Source: Sphingobacteriia bacterium
Lineage (GTDB): Bacteria > Bacteroidota > Bacteroidia > Chitinophagales > Chitinophagaceae
Assembly: GCA_017304675.1 (NCBI GenBank)
Contig: JAFKLS010000017.1
Location: 700,971-764,970, forward strand
Direction: 5' to 3'
DNA length: 64,000 bases
Below, piece by piece: positions 17,124 to 26,564 of this stretch. Both the position numbers and the translations under genes were made by a program. Each line of letters starts with the position of its first letter. The first letter of the stretch is position 1. The notes under the pieces were generated by a model. That model ran no database searches. It was not told the DNA's origin and saw nothing but the letters and a program-made list of their open reading frames with translations.

Positions 17124-17903
17124 ATGGAGTATCAACTGAAACAATTAGATAAGTTTAAATATATAGAAGAAGGCGAAGGAGAACCTCTGTTGCTATTGCA
17201 TGGGCTTTTTGGTGCTTTAAGCAATTTTGCAGACCTGGTGGAATATTTCCGGAAAGACTATAAAGTTATAGTGCCCATATTGCCGTTGTTTGACCTGGAT
17301 ATTTTTCATACAACTGTAAGCGGATTAGAAAAATATGTTCAGAAATTTATAGAAACCAAAGGCTATACAGGTATTCACCTTCTCGGCAATTCGCTCGGAG
17401 GCCATGTGGCATTGGTACATGTATTAAAGCATCCTGAAAAAATAAAATCGCTAACTCTTACCGGCAGTTCAGGCTTATTTGAAAATGGTATGGGCGACAG
17501 CTATCCTAAACGGGGAGATTACGAGTATATCCGTAAAAAAACAGAACTTACTTTTTACGACCCGGCTATGGCCACCAAAGAATTGGTAGATGAAGTTTTT
17601 GAAATTACCAATAACCGGTTGAAAGTTATAAAAATTATTGCCCTTGCCAAAAGCGCCATCAGGAGTAATTTAGGAGAAGAATTAAACCAGATCAAAATAC
17701 CAACGCTTCTTATTTGGGGCAATAACGATACAATTACGCCTCCATTTGTTGGAAGAGAGTTTAACCGGTTAATACCTAATAGCGAATTATATTTCATAGA
17801 TAAATGTGGCCATGCTCCTATGATGGAAGTGCCAACAGAATTCAATGAAATTTTATACAGATTTTTACAAAAGATCAGGCAGCCTTCTGCAACAATTGCT
17901 TAA
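17124..17903 (+). CDS. Alpha/beta-fold hydrolase
   Basis: A soluble hydrolase of 259 residues. The oxyanion segment LLLLHGLFGALSNF occurs near residue 25. The nucleophile elbow is LLGNSLGGH (Ser near 98). The acid is in NNDTITPP and the catalytic His in KCGHAPMMEVP. I prefer the ATG at 17124 over the TTG at 17103 because MEYQLKQLDKFKYIEEGEGEPLLLLHG is the usual family beginning. The CBS-domain gene starts 27 nt later. Substrate cannot be told from sequence. Confidence 0.88.
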   Translation: MEYQLKQLDKFKYIEEGEGEPLLLLHGLFGALSNFADLVEYFRKDYKVIVPILPLFDLDIFHTTVSGLEKYVQKFIETKGYTGIHLLGNSLGGHVALVHVLKHPEKIKSLTLTGSSGLFENGMGDSYPKRGDYEYIRKKTELTFYDPAMATKELVDEVFEITNNRLKVIKIIALAKSAIRSNLGEELNQIKIPTLLIWGNNDTITPPFVGREFNRLIPNSELYFIDKCGHAPMMEVPTEFNEILYRFLQKIRQPSATIA

Positions 17904-17930
17904 TCTTTGTGTTGTTCGTATATTTATTAA

Positions 17931-18593
17931 ATGCTATTCGCCTCATCAATTATTCAAACAGGATTCCCTTCTATCAACTTATTTGATAGTGCAGGCCTTG
18001 CGCTTCAGTTAATGGACGATTTTGATGTGCAACACCTTCCTGTTGTTAATGAAGAAAAATATATAGGACTGATTAGTAAAGATGATTTGTTTGATACCGA
18101 TGAAACAGCCGTTATAGCTACTTTACAGGATCAAATAATAAAAATTGGCGTAAATAGCAATGCCGTTTTCCTTGAAGCGGTTAAGCAGATTGTAGAACAC
18201 GAAACAGACCTGGTAACAGTTGTGAACGATGAAAATGAGGTAGAAGGCGTTTTAACCGCTACTCACTTATTAAAGCAACTGGCATTGTTTAACGGAATTG
18301 AAGAACCCGGAGGCACAATAGTGCTTGAACTGGAGAAGAGAAGTTATGCTTTTGGAGAAATATCCCGCCTCGTAGAAACAAACGACGCCTATATTACCCA
18401 ACTTAATACAACGGTTAATGCCGAAACAGGGATGATGCAGGTGCTCATTAAAATCAGCAAAAGAGAAGTCAGCGATATTGTAGCCACTTTTCAACGGTAC
18501 GATTACCATGTTAAATATTATCTTGGCGAAGAACAATATGCCAATGAATTGAAACAAAATTTTCAACACCTCTTATCATATCTTAACATCTAA
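17931..18593 (+). CDS. CBS-domain protein
   Basis: A 220-residue protein with a tandem CBS pair in the first 130 residues (LALQLMDDFDVQHLPVVNEEKYIGLISKDDLF and AVKQIVEHETDLVTVVNDENEVEGVLTATHLL). A C-terminal ACT-like part follows (IVLELEKRSYAFGEISRLVETNDAYITQLNT). Such pairs usually bind adenosyl nucleotides and act as sensors. It is placed in a row with an outer-membrane barrel gene and NAD kinase, an arrangement often seen in Bacteroidota. Partner and ligand are unknown. Confidence 0.85.
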   Translation: MLFASSIIQTGFPSINLFDSAGLALQLMDDFDVQHLPVVNEEKYIGLISKDDLFDTDETAVIATLQDQIIKIGVNSNAVFLEAVKQIVEHETDLVTVVNDENEVEGVLTATHLLKQLALFNGIEEPGGTIVLELEKRSYAFGEISRLVETNDAYITQLNTTVNAETGMMQVLIKISKREVSDIVATFQRYDYHVKYYLGEEQYANELKQNFQHLLSYLNI

Positions 18594-18633
18594 CACCTAC
18601 TTTTACTCCATTCGTTTACTGTAACACATTTTA

Positions 18634-20067
18634 ATGAAAAGGATCGTTGCAATCTTTTTATCTTTTTTTGCTTTGCAAATAATTGCAGCGCAACCTTTAA
18701 CCCACCGGTTAGATACCCTTACAAAATCGTTTATAGCAGATACAGCTGTTACCAAAACATATACTATTGGTAAAGTGGTTGTTACAGGTAATAAAAGAAC
18801 AAGGCCACATATTATTTTAAGAGAACTAACCTTTAAAACTGGCGATACTGTTACAGCATCAGTGCTTGCAGAGAAAATACATCGCTCTAAAGAACTTGTA
18901 TACAATACCGGCCTGTTTGTTGAAGACAGTATAAAAATAATTAGCAAAGAAGGCAATGTATTGAATTTTGAAGTGGTTGTAAAAGAACGCTGGTATGTTT
19001 TCCCATTGCCTTATGTACGGCCTGTTGACAGAAACCTGAATCAATGGCTGATACAGGAGGGGGCCAGTTTAGACAGGGTTAATTATGGGGTGAAGCTTAC
19101 ACACAATAATTTAACAGGGCAGAACGATAAGTTAAATATTTGGCTGATATCGGGCTACAACCAGCAGTTATCTGTACGGTATAACCTGCCCTTTATAGAT
19201 AAATCCCTTACCAAAGGTTTTGAAGTTGGCTATACCACATCTCGCCAGCATGAACTGAATTACATGACAAGCGACAGCAATAAGCAATTGTTCTTAAAAC
19301 TGCCCAATGATTATGCAAGGAGTTTTACGCGGTTTGATTTTACTTATTCTTACAGGCCCGATCAAAAGAAGCGCCATTTGCTCAGGATAGCGTATACAAA
19401 TGAAATGATAGCAGATAGCGTATTTGTAAGCAATCCTAATTACTATCCGGATAACAGAACGGAAATGAAGTACGTAGATTTTCTATATGCTTTTCGTTAT
19501 TTAAACACAGATTATTTTGTATATCCTACAAAAGGGTTTATGGGGGAAGTGAGTGTTTATAAACGTGGATTGGAAAGCATCAGCAACCTCTGGCAGGTTG
19601 CCCTTCATGGTGTATGGGCCAAACATTTAAACGAAAAAACATTTGGAACTATTGAAGCGGCCACCACTGTTAAATTCCCGTTTAATGATGATTACTATAC
19701 GCAACCTTTATTTGGTTACGGATACTTTCAGCTAAGGGGCCAGGAGTACTACGTGGTAGACGGTATGTTTGGCGCTTTAGGAAAATTTACTTTAACACAT
19801 TCGCTCTTCAATTATACTTATCATAATCCTATTAAAAGCAAAACACACGATTTAATCCCTTTCAGATTTTATGTAAAAGCGTTTTTCGATATGGGTTATG
19901 CATATAATCCCAACGTTACATCTAACCTGCTGAATAATAAATTTATGTATACCTACGGTGTAGGGATGGATATATTATCTATCTATGATTTAACGCTTAA
20001 GATCACATTTGCCATCAATCAACTTGGCAACAAAGGATTATATTTACATGCTCGAAACGATTTTTAG
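18634..20067 (+). CDS. BamA/TamA-family outer membrane protein
   Basis: A 477-residue exported protein (signal peptide about 1-19, ending IIAAQ). One POTRA-like domain (about 48-125, IGKVVVTGNKRTRPHIILRELTFKTGD...) precedes a beta-barrel with alternating aromatic strands and a terminal YLHARNDF strand. One POTRA instead of five separates it from BamA proper, so it is a small TamA- or patatin-barrel-like Omp85 member. It probably assembles or translocates surface proteins or lipids. It is 40 nt downstream of the CBS gene and 15 nt before nadK. Confidence 0.85.
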   Translation: MKRIVAIFLSFFALQIIAAQPLTHRLDTLTKSFIADTAVTKTYTIGKVVVTGNKRTRPHIILRELTFKTGDTVTASVLAEKIHRSKELVYNTGLFVEDSIKIISKEGNVLNFEVVVKERWYVFPLPYVRPVDRNLNQWLIQEGASLDRVNYGVKLTHNNLTGQNDKLNIWLISGYNQQLSVRYNLPFIDKSLTKGFEVGYTTSRQHELNYMTSDSNKQLFLKLPNDYARSFTRFDFTYSYRPDQKKRHLLRIAYTNEMIADSVFVSNPNYYPDNRTEMKYVDFLYAFRYLNTDYFVYPTKGFMGEVSVYKRGLESISNLWQVALHGVWAKHLNEKTFGTIEAATTVKFPFNDDYYTQPLFGYGYFQLRGQEYYVVDGMFGALGKFTLTHSLFNYTYHNPIKSKTHDLIPFRFYVKAFFDMGYAYNPNVTSNLLNNKFMYTYGVGMDILSIYDLTLKITFAINQLGNKGLYLHARNDF

Positions 20068-20082
20068 ACTTAACCTTCATTC

Positions 20083-20961
20083 ATGAAAGTAGCAATTTAC
20101 AGCAGGGGTTTAGATGCAGAACATACTCATGCATTGGTGCTTTTATTAGAAGAGTTGAAAAAACATAATATTACTGTATTATTATACCGTCCGTTATTAG
20201 GAATGATTCCCATTCCTTCTGCTTTGCTCGAGCATATCATCCCCTTTCAGGTTCCTTCAGATCTTAATAATGAAGTGGAATGTATTATAAGCCTTGGCGG
20301 CGATGGCACCATGTTGGATACAGTTGTATTGGCAAAAGACAGCAATATTCCCATACTTGGTATAAATTTTGGCCGACTGGGTTTTCTGGCAAGTATAAGC
20401 CCCGAAGAACTGATTGTAGCGGTAGATGCATTGATTAACGGAACATATGTAATAGATAAGCGAAGCTTAATTCATGTAGACGCAAATGTTCCTTTATTTG
20501 GCGATGCGCCTTTTGCTTTGAATGAATTTTCCATTCATAAGAGAGACACTTCTCCTATGATTAAAATTCATACTTATCTGAACGGGGAATTCTTAAATAC
20601 TTACTGGGCAGATGGGTTAATTGTTTCAACACCAACAGGCTCTACAGGATATAACATGAGTTGCAATGGTCCTATCTTGTTTCCCGAATCATCCAGCTTT
20701 GTTATTACTCCGGTTGCTCCCCATAATCTAAATGTTCGTTCTATAGTTGTTGCAGACAGCGATATTATTTCATTTGAAATTGAAGGAAGGGCAGAACAGT
20801 TTATTTGTTCTTTAGATGCCCGAAGAGAAATTGTAGATAGGAATATTCAATTAGCCGTAAAGAAAGAATCTTTTATGGCCAGCCTTGTTCGTTTGAATGA
20901 AAATAGTTTCTTATCTACCCTTCGTACCAAACTTACATGGGGCTTAGATAAACGCAATTGA
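20083..20961 (+). CDS. nadK: NAD kinase
   Basis: Phosphorylates NAD to NADP. The 292-residue protein carries the nucleotide-binding motif LGGDGTMLDT (GGDGT at residues 72-76). NEFSIHKRD follows, with the Asn-Glu pair that binds the NAD ribose, then the Gly-rich DGLIVSTPTGSTGYNMS motif. Length is normal. It is the last gene of the rightward series starting at 17124 and faces a convergent secreted-protein gene. Confidence 0.95.
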   Translation: MKVAIYSRGLDAEHTHALVLLLEELKKHNITVLLYRPLLGMIPIPSALLEHIIPFQVPSDLNNEVECIISLGGDGTMLDTVVLAKDSNIPILGINFGRLGFLASISPEELIVAVDALINGTYVIDKRSLIHVDANVPLFGDAPFALNEFSIHKRDTSPMIKIHTYLNGEFLNTYWADGLIVSTPTGSTGYNMSCNGPILFPESSSFVITPVAPHNLNVRSIVVADSDIISFEIEGRAEQFICSLDARREIVDRNIQLAVKKESFMASLVRLNENSFLSTLRTKLTWGLDKRN

Positions 20962-21006
20962 TTTTTTTAAAGGGGTAGGATAGGATAAGTTTTTTGCCAG
21001 GCAAGA

Positions 21007-21828
21007 TTATTGCGACTGTTGAAATTCTTCCACGCCGGTTTTTTCATCTACCAGTACCAGCTCAAGACTATGGTTTCTTTTTAAAGAATGAATACTCCAT
21101 ATGGCATTTCCTCTTACAAAATATCTTTTACCGAATTTCACATCTATGTTCTGTTTCCTCTCAGTATTCTGTGCGGTAGCTTTCAGTTCATAAGTGCCTT
21201 CTTTAAACAGTTTAAGAACAAACGTAGCATGATTGCTAGCCTTGGTTAATAAAATATCATTTAAATACAGGTTAAATTCCAGCAGGCTCAATACTAACTT
21301 ACTCTTCCTGTAAAAAAATAACAATGCAAAAGAAGAAGTATCTGTTATACTTTTCTTTTTTAATGATTCTTGTATGTTAACAGGCTGTATTAATTTTAGA
21401 ATATTGCTGAAACTTTTATTATCCTTTCTCCAAACAGTATCAATAGTGTATTTTTTATTGGCTGCATTATCTGCTGTTTCCTTATACAGGTAATAATCTT
21501 CGGTTATTTGAATGATTTGATGTACAACTATATGTTCATTAAGCTTTACATTGTTGTTAGGGGCCGGGCAACTGCAGGAGATAAATTTTAAAGTATATAT
21601 GCTATCGTTTAACCATTCTATTTTCCAGGCAGAAGTATCGCCATTTATTATATCGGTAAATACTTGTTTGCCATTTGCCCTGCGGATAATGATTTGCGAT
21701 TGAGTATTTTTTGGGGCATAGTAAAATACACCTTCTTTTAAATTTTCACTAATAGCTCTTTTCTCTTGTGCAGATAAAAAGACAGGAGCAAAGAACAGTG
21801 CACTAAACAATAAAAAGCATACACGCAT
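21007..21828 (-). CDS. Secreted protein of unknown function
   Basis: A 273-residue exported protein (signal peptide about 1-20, ending FLSAQ). The mature part is mostly beta and includes a short Cys-rich turn SCSCPAPNNN near residue 97. I do not recognise a family. It follows the small membrane protein gene at 21835 by 6 nt and may be co-transcribed with the metB-like gene upstream. No catalytic motif is apparent. Confidence 0.65.
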   Translation of the reverse strand: MRVCFLLFSALFFAPVFLSAQEKRAISENLKEGVFYYAPKNTQSQIIIRRANGKQVFTDIINGDTSAWKIEWLNDSIYTLKFISCSCPAPNNNVKLNEHIVVHQIIQITEDYYLYKETADNAANKKYTIDTVWRKDNKSFSNILKLIQPVNIQESLKKKSITDTSSFALLFFYRKSKLVLSLLEFNLYLNDILLTKASNHATFVLKLFKEGTYELKATAQNTERKQNIDVKFGKRYFVRGNAIWSIHSLKRNHSLELVLVDEKTGVEEFQQSQ

Positions 21829-21834
21829 GTAAGT

Positions 21835-22071
21835 TTATTTTTTCTTCAGCAAGGCGGCCACCGCTATAATTACCCATACAATGTTTACCATCATGGAAGG
21901 ATATGCCTGATGATAAAAGGTATTGATAATGAAAAATATTCCTCCAACAAGGTTGCCCCATATATATAAGGGAGAATTGGCCTGTAGCTTGCCTCTGATA
22001 TTAAAAAAATAACAGCCTACTATTAATGCGCTGGCTATCCAGCCCATTATTTCAATCAAAATATTCATCAT
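21835..22071 (-). CDS. Small integral membrane protein (CBU_0592-like)
   Basis: A 78-residue protein made of three hydrophobic helices (about 4-22, 34-52, 56-75) with the family pattern IEIMGWIASALIVGCYFF, SPLYIWGNLVGGIFFIINTFYHQAYPSMMVNIVW. Known only as a conserved membrane family distantly resembling SemiSWEET/PQ-loop halves. The start overlaps the stop of the upstream PLP enzyme by four bases (ATGA), so translation is probably coupled. Confidence 0.75.
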   Translation of the reverse strand: MMNILIEIMGWIASALIVGCYFFNIRGKLQANSPLYIWGNLVGGIFFIINTFYHQAYPSMMVNIVWVIIAVAALLKKK

Positions 22072-23207
22072 CCTATTGCTTTATTCAGGTCATCAATTAA
22101 ATCATCTGCATCTTCAATACCTACGCTGAGGCGAATCAAGCTATCGCTCAGGCCGTTCTTAATTCTTTCTTCCCGTGGAATAGAAGCATGGGTCATGGAG
22201 GCGGGGTGGTTAATTAAACTTTCAACGCCACCTAAACTTTCTGCCAGTGAAAATAAGTGTGTGGAAGACAATACTCTTTTTGCTTCTTCTACACTATTAT
22301 CCTTCAGTTCAAAACTGATCATGCCACCATAGCCACGCATTTGCTGTTGGGCAATATTATGGTTGGGATGATCTGTAAAGCCAGGCCAGTACACTTTGGC
22401 AATTTTTGGATTATTGCGTAACCAATGAGCTATTTTTTCACCGTTTTCGCAATGGCGTTGCATGCGCACATGAAGTGTTTTAATACCTCTCAGTACGAGA
22501 AAACAGTCTTGAGGACCCGGAACAGCACCACAACTTTTCTGAATAAAATATAATTGTTGCACCAGTTCATCGCTGTTCATCATTAAGGCACCTTGTATAA
22601 CATCGCTGTGGCCGCCCAAATATTTGGTAGCGCTATGCATTACAATATCGGCTCCAAGGTCGAGGGGGTTTTGTAAATAAGGAGAAGCGAAAGTATTATC
22701 AACACACAGTAATACTCCTGCTTCTTTAGAAATGGCTGCCAAGGCTTTAATATCAACAATATTCATTAAGGGATTGGTGGGTGTTTCGGCCCAGATCAAT
22801 TTTGTTTGTTTATTGATATATGTTTTTATGTTAGCAGCATCTTGCATGTTCGCATAATGGAATTTGATGCCAAACTTTTCAAATATTTTTGTAAATAGCC
22901 TGTAAGTGCCGCCGTACATATCATTCCCCGCAATCACTTCGTCTCCGGGTTGCAACAGTTTAATAACAGCATCTGTGGCTGCAACACCACTGCTAAAAGC
23001 CAAAGCATGCTTTGCATTTTCTATTTGGGCATAAGCTCTTTCTAATGCAAAACGAGTTGGGTTTTGGCTACGGGCATATTCAAAACCTTTATTTACACCC
23101 GGTGCAGACTGAACATAAGTAGATGTTTGGAAAATGGGAGTCATGATCGCCCCTGTTGATGGATCGGGCTCTGCACCTGCATGAATAAATTTGGTTGCGA
23201 TTTTCAT
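22068..23207 (-). CDS. Cystathionine gamma-synthase / trans-sulfuration PLP enzyme
   Basis: A fold-type I PLP enzyme of the Cys/Met metabolism family (379 residues). Features are YARSQNPTRFALE near residue 45, SSGVAATDAVIKLLQPGDEVI, the PLP-phosphate contacts, the D-N-T segment LLCVDNTFASPYLQNPL, and the Schiff-base Lys in MHSATKYLGGHSD. The C-terminal part has SLGGVESLINHPASMTHASIP. It either makes cystathionine from an O-activated homoserine or cleaves cystathionine; sequence reading alone does not separate metB from metC/mccB types. A function in methionine synthesis would be downstream of asd chemistry. Confidence 0.9.
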   Translation of the reverse strand: MKIATKFIHAGAEPDPSTGAIMTPIFQTSTYVQSAPGVNKGFEYARSQNPTRFALERAYAQIENAKHALAFSSGVAATDAVIKLLQPGDEVIAGNDMYGGTYRLFTKIFEKFGIKFHYANMQDAANIKTYINKQTKLIWAETPTNPLMNIVDIKALAAISKEAGVLLCVDNTFASPYLQNPLDLGADIVMHSATKYLGGHSDVIQGALMMNSDELVQQLYFIQKSCGAVPGPQDCFLVLRGIKTLHVRMQRHCENGEKIAHWLRNNPKIAKVYWPGFTDHPNHNIAQQQMRGYGGMISFELKDNSVEEAKRVLSSTHLFSLAESLGGVESLINHPASMTHASIPREERIKNGLSDSLIRLSVGIEDADDLIDDLNKAIG

Positions 23208-23273
23208 ATTAAATGATTTACGGTTTGCAAAGATGCAGAAATAAGGGGTAATTAAGCTGTTTGTATTTTCGGT

Positions 23274-24134
23274 TTACGCAAACAGTTTTATTAGCAACCA
23301 AACAAAGGGACTTGCCAGTAAGAGAGAATCAAAACGGTCTAAAAAACCGCCGTGGCCGGGCATAAACTGTCCGCTGTCTTTTACATTGGCCATACGTTTT
23401 AATTTACTTTCAAAAAGGTCGCCCAGGGTTCCCATTACTGCTGCTATGAGTGGTATGCCTATTGCAATGACCCCTTTGCATTTAAAACCGAAATATGCTG
23501 TAAGTGCTATAACAGCAACGCACAATATAGAGCCCCCTATTGTTCCCTCCCATGTTTTTTTAGGAGATACTTTACTGAAAGGTGTTTTGCCTATTAAAGA
23601 CCCCACTATATATTGCATGGTATCGTTTATCCATATGGAGGCAATTAAGAATAATACATACAGCAAGCCATAATCAACTAAAAAGCCCGGGTACAAGAAC
23701 CTTAAACCAATTAACAAACCCCAGCTTAAAGAAATATATACCAGGCCAAAAGCAGAATAGGCAATTGTTTTAATATTCAGGTTTTTCTTTAATAAAATTT
23801 CAACCAGGCAAAAAATAATGGTAAGCACCATAATACCGTACCAGCCAATACCTTTTAAAGCAATATTGCCCAGCTTTAAAACATGGTTGCTCATAAACAG
23901 TATAAAGCACCAGCCGATAAGCATAATGATATTCCTGTGCATAGAAGATACTTGCTGATAATCTTTATCAATCAACCCAACCAGTTTTTGGTATTCTATC
24001 CAGCAGCCAAAATGAATAACAGAAAAAAGAATTAAAAAACTCCACTGATTGAATAATAACCCCACTAACATTACTACAACGAAAATGATGGCAGTAAGTG
24101 TTCTGGTTTTAAATGTTTGTAAGTTAAAAGCCAC
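23274..24134 (-). CDS. cdsA: Phosphatidate cytidylyltransferase
   Basis: Makes CDP-diacylglycerol for phospholipid synthesis in the inner membrane. The 286-residue protein has about eight hydrophobic helices and the CDP-alcohol signature region: GKTPFSKVSPKKTWEGTIGG, then GDLFESKLKR..NVKDSG and the terminal GHGGFLDRFDSLL. It lies 61 nt downstream of a DUF2007 gene, and the CPBP protease gene is further upstream; this set often travels together in Bacteroidota. Phosphatidylserine decarboxylase, a later step, is at 28726. Confidence 0.95.
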   Translation of the reverse strand: MAFNLQTFKTRTLTAIIFVVVMLVGLLFNQWSFLILFSVIHFGCWIEYQKLVGLIDKDYQQVSSMHRNIIMLIGWCFILFMSNHVLKLGNIALKGIGWYGIMVLTIIFCLVEILLKKNLNIKTIAYSAFGLVYISLSWGLLIGLRFLYPGFLVDYGLLYVLFLIASIWINDTMQYIVGSLIGKTPFSKVSPKKTWEGTIGGSILCVAVIALTAYFGFKCKGVIAIGIPLIAAVMGTLGDLFESKLKRMANVKDSGQFMPGHGGFLDRFDSLLLASPFVWLLIKLFA

Positions 24135-24195
24135 AATAGTTTAAGATTTATAAATATAATGATAGGCAATTTTTATTATTCCCCGGGTAATTGGC

Positions 24196-24402
24196 TCAGT
24201 TAAACAGCGCCCTATGAACAAGACCTTCTGCAATGCTCTTTAAGTGTATGGGCACATAAATCTCAATCTCGCCAAATACCAGGTAGCTGCTATCTTGTTT
24301 GTTTAGCAGTTGTGCCGGTATATTATTTTCTTCGAGCATGCCTTTAATAATATTGGCTTCGGTTAAATTTTTAGTACAGTATAACAATTTCCAGTCTTGC
24401 AT
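24196..24402 (-). CDS. DUF2007 putative signal-transducing protein
   Basis: A 68-residue soluble protein with the DUF2007 pattern: WKLLYCTKNLTEANIIKGMLEENNIPAQLLNKQDSS-type beta-alpha-beta layout ending in an 'IEIYVP' strand and a helix. It resembles the GlnB-like fold that senses small molecules, hence the family name. It sits between cdsA and the CPBP protease gene, nine bases after the latter's stop, and is likely part of one transcript. Confidence 0.85.
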   Translation of the reverse strand: MQDWKLLYCTKNLTEANIIKGMLEENNIPAQLLNKQDSSYLVFGEIEIYVPIHLKSIAEGLVHRALFN

Positions 24403-24411
24403 GCTGAAGCG

Positions 24412-25416
24412 TTAGTGTGTAATAGGCAAATTTTTCAAATCTGCTTTATATAAAACAGTCTTCGATTCTTTTTGCAATTGCTGTATCAGGTAGATCACGG
24501 CAATTAAAGCAACAAGGCCCACCCATAATGGATATGTATCATCGTTCATGGTTTCTTTGCTTATTTTCCCTTTTATGGAATAAAAGTAAAGGGCGGTTAC
24601 ACTAATACCGTTATTAATAAAGTGCATTAAAATATTCAACCACATATTTTGAGTATAATAGAAAATAAGGCCTAATACAATACCCAGCATTGCTCTTGAT
24701 AAAAACCCATAGAAGCTAACGTGAATGGCACTGAAAATAATGCTGGTGAAAATAATACCTGTCCAGGGATTGCCGATCCATTTGATTAATATAGGCTGAA
24801 TGCCGCCTCTGAATAAAGTTTCTTCAATAATGGCAGGCACAATAGCAATTGTAAGCAACGAAAAAAGATAATCGCCAAAATTTTTAATCTGCATCATGGC
24901 CACTACCTGATCATTGTAAGAATCTTCCCAGCTTTTAAAAGTAGCGGCCCATTTTTTTGATACCGGTATTAAAGAATTTAATTGCCCCAAAGCACCGCTT
25001 AAAAATAAAGCCGCAATAGAAATACCAATTATCAGTAAAACCTGCTTTCTGGAAAAAATGGTATTAAACCCAAGATGTTTAAAAGGTTTATTGCTAACAA
25101 TAAGTGCATATATTAATACCGGGAAAAAGAACATGAACAATGTACCGATGATCTGTATTGTCTTAATCACATCAGCATATTGGGGGTTAAGCATGGTTTT
25201 TTGAATATCCATTAACGATGTGTGCGTTAATGCCGGAATAAGCAAAGCTGTTATGAGCGAACCTGCTACCACTCCGGCCCCAATCAAACCCAATAAAATA
25301 AAAAACTGCCCAAAATCGCTGATAGCAGGTTTTGTATTTATTTTTTCCCAGAATACTTCATTATCAAATGGTTTTTCTGCTTCTGGTTTAGGAACATGTG
25401 CTTGTTCTTCACTCAT
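24412..25416 (-). CDS. CPBP-family intramembrane metalloprotease
   Basis: An inner-membrane protein of 334 residues with about eight helices. The CPBP/CaaX-protease motifs are visible: EETLFRGG (glutamates of motif 1), FSAIHVSF (motif 2 His) and NILMHFINN (motif 3 His). The family includes CaaX prenyl endopeptidases and bacteriocin-immunity proteins; the target here is unknown. The start at 25416 overlaps the longest upstream frame of the divergent dusB gene, one reason to place the dusB start further in. Confidence 0.9.
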   Translation of the reverse strand: MSEEQAHVPKPEAEKPFDNEVFWEKINTKPAISDFGQFFILLGLIGAGVVAGSLITALLIPALTHTSLMDIQKTMLNPQYADVIKTIQIIGTLFMFFFPVLIYALIVSNKPFKHLGFNTIFSRKQVLLIIGISIAALFLSGALGQLNSLIPVSKKWAATFKSWEDSYNDQVVAMMQIKNFGDYLFSLLTIAIVPAIIEETLFRGGIQPILIKWIGNPWTGIIFTSIIFSAIHVSFYGFLSRAMLGIVLGLIFYYTQNMWLNILMHFINNGISVTALYFYSIKGKISKETMNDDTYPLWVGLVALIAVIYLIQQLQKESKTVLYKADLKNLPITH

Positions 25417-25420
25417 AGAA

Positions 25421-25450
25421 TTGTGATTAAAATGGGAGGTTGTATTTTTG
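25421..25450 (+). promoter_or_regulatory. Bacteroidota-type promoter of dusB
   Basis: TTG at 25421-25423 and TATTTTTG at 25443-25450 fit the -33 and -7 elements with 22 nt between their first bases. Transcription would begin about 25455, upstream of the ATG at 25522 but downstream of the earlier in-frame ATG at 25396, which supports the later start. Confidence 0.55.
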
Positions 25451-25521
25451 CAGCTTGCAATATACGTGCTGTGCGTAAAAGTAGCAGAGAATTGCGTGAA
25501 ACGGAAACATTAAATCTTATT

Positions 25522-26559
25522 ATGGTAACTATTGGCAATATACAATTACCCGAATTTCCTTTATTACTCGCTCCTATGGAAGATGTGAGCGACCCACCGT
25601 TTAGATCTGTTTGCAAAGACAATGGTGCAGATATGATGTATACCGAATTTATCAGTAGTGAAGGCTTAATACGAGATGCTATTAAAAGCCGGCAAAAGCT
25701 TGATATATTTGAAGAGGAGCGGCCGGTAGGGATTCAGATTTTTGGAGGAGATGAAGAAGCTATGGCGCTAAGCGCCAAGATTGTTGAAACTGTTCAGCCA
25801 GATTTGGTAGACATTAATTTCGGCTGCCCCGTTAAAAAAGTTGTAAGTAAAGGCGCCGGAGCCGGTGTACTGAAAGATATTGAACTAATGGTTCGGTTAA
25901 CAGAAGCCGTTGTTAAATCCACCTCATTACCCGTAACGGTAAAAACACGCTTGGGCTGGGACGATCAATCTAAAAATATTGAAGAAGTGGCGGAAAGATT
26001 GCAGGATGTTGGTATTAAAGCCATCAGCATTCACGGAAGAACAAGAAGCCAGATGTATAAGGGCGAGGCAGACTGGAGCCTGATAGCAAAAGTTAAGAAC
26101 AATCCACGTATTACCATACCTGTTTTTGGCAATGGAGATATCGATAGCCCTCAAAAGGCTCTGGCGTATAAAAACAAATATGGAATAGACGGAATAATGA
26201 TCGGAAGAGCTGCCATTGGTTACCCCTGGATATTTAACGAGATCAAACATTTTCTGTTAACAGGAGAAATGCTGCCTGCACCTACTATTGAGCAACGGAT
26301 AGCCGTTATTAAAAAGCATTTGTATAAAAGTATTGAATGGAAGAAGGGGCTTCTGGGTATTTTGGAAATGCGCAGTCATTATGCCAATTACCTGAAAGGT
26401 TTCCCGGGTATTAAAGAATACAGAAACAAACTGGTATTGCTAAAAGAGTTAAATGAGATAGAAGCGGTTTTAGAAGAGATAGAGTGCAAATACAAAGGCT
26501 ATATGGTAGAAAGAACACCCATTGAAATGATCAATTACCACGAAAAATGTGCGGTATAA
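25522..26559 (+). CDS. dusB: tRNA-dihydrouridine synthase
   Basis: FMN enzyme that reduces uridine to dihydrouridine in the tRNA D-loop. The protein (345 residues from the chosen ATG) has the N-terminal LLLAPMEDVSDPPFR and the catalytic Cys102 in DINFGCPVKKVVSKGAGA. The barrel continues with TVKTRLGWDD, ISIHGRTRSQMYKGEADW, and GNGDIDSPQ...GIDGIMIGRAAIG. The C-terminal helical domain binds tRNA. Length and DVSDPPFR favour DusB. The start at 25396 was rejected because it precedes the promoter and overlaps the divergent gene. Confidence 0.93.
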   Translation: MVTIGNIQLPEFPLLLAPMEDVSDPPFRSVCKDNGADMMYTEFISSEGLIRDAIKSRQKLDIFEEERPVGIQIFGGDEEAMALSAKIVETVQPDLVDINFGCPVKKVVSKGAGAGVLKDIELMVRLTEAVVKSTSLPVTVKTRLGWDDQSKNIEEVAERLQDVGIKAISIHGRTRSQMYKGEADWSLIAKVKNNPRITIPVFGNGDIDSPQKALAYKNKYGIDGIMIGRAAIGYPWIFNEIKHFLLTGEMLPAPTIEQRIAVIKKHLYKSIEWKKGLLGILEMRSHYANYLKGFPGIKEYRNKLVLLKELNEIEAVLEEIECKYKGYMVERTPIEMINYHEKCAV

Positions 26560-26564
26560 ATAAT

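Noticed and set aside
25396..25521. N-terminal extension of DusB from the ATG at 25396
   Set aside because: It lies upstream of the promoter at 25421-25450 and overlaps the divergent CPBP gene; the family begins at the later ATG.
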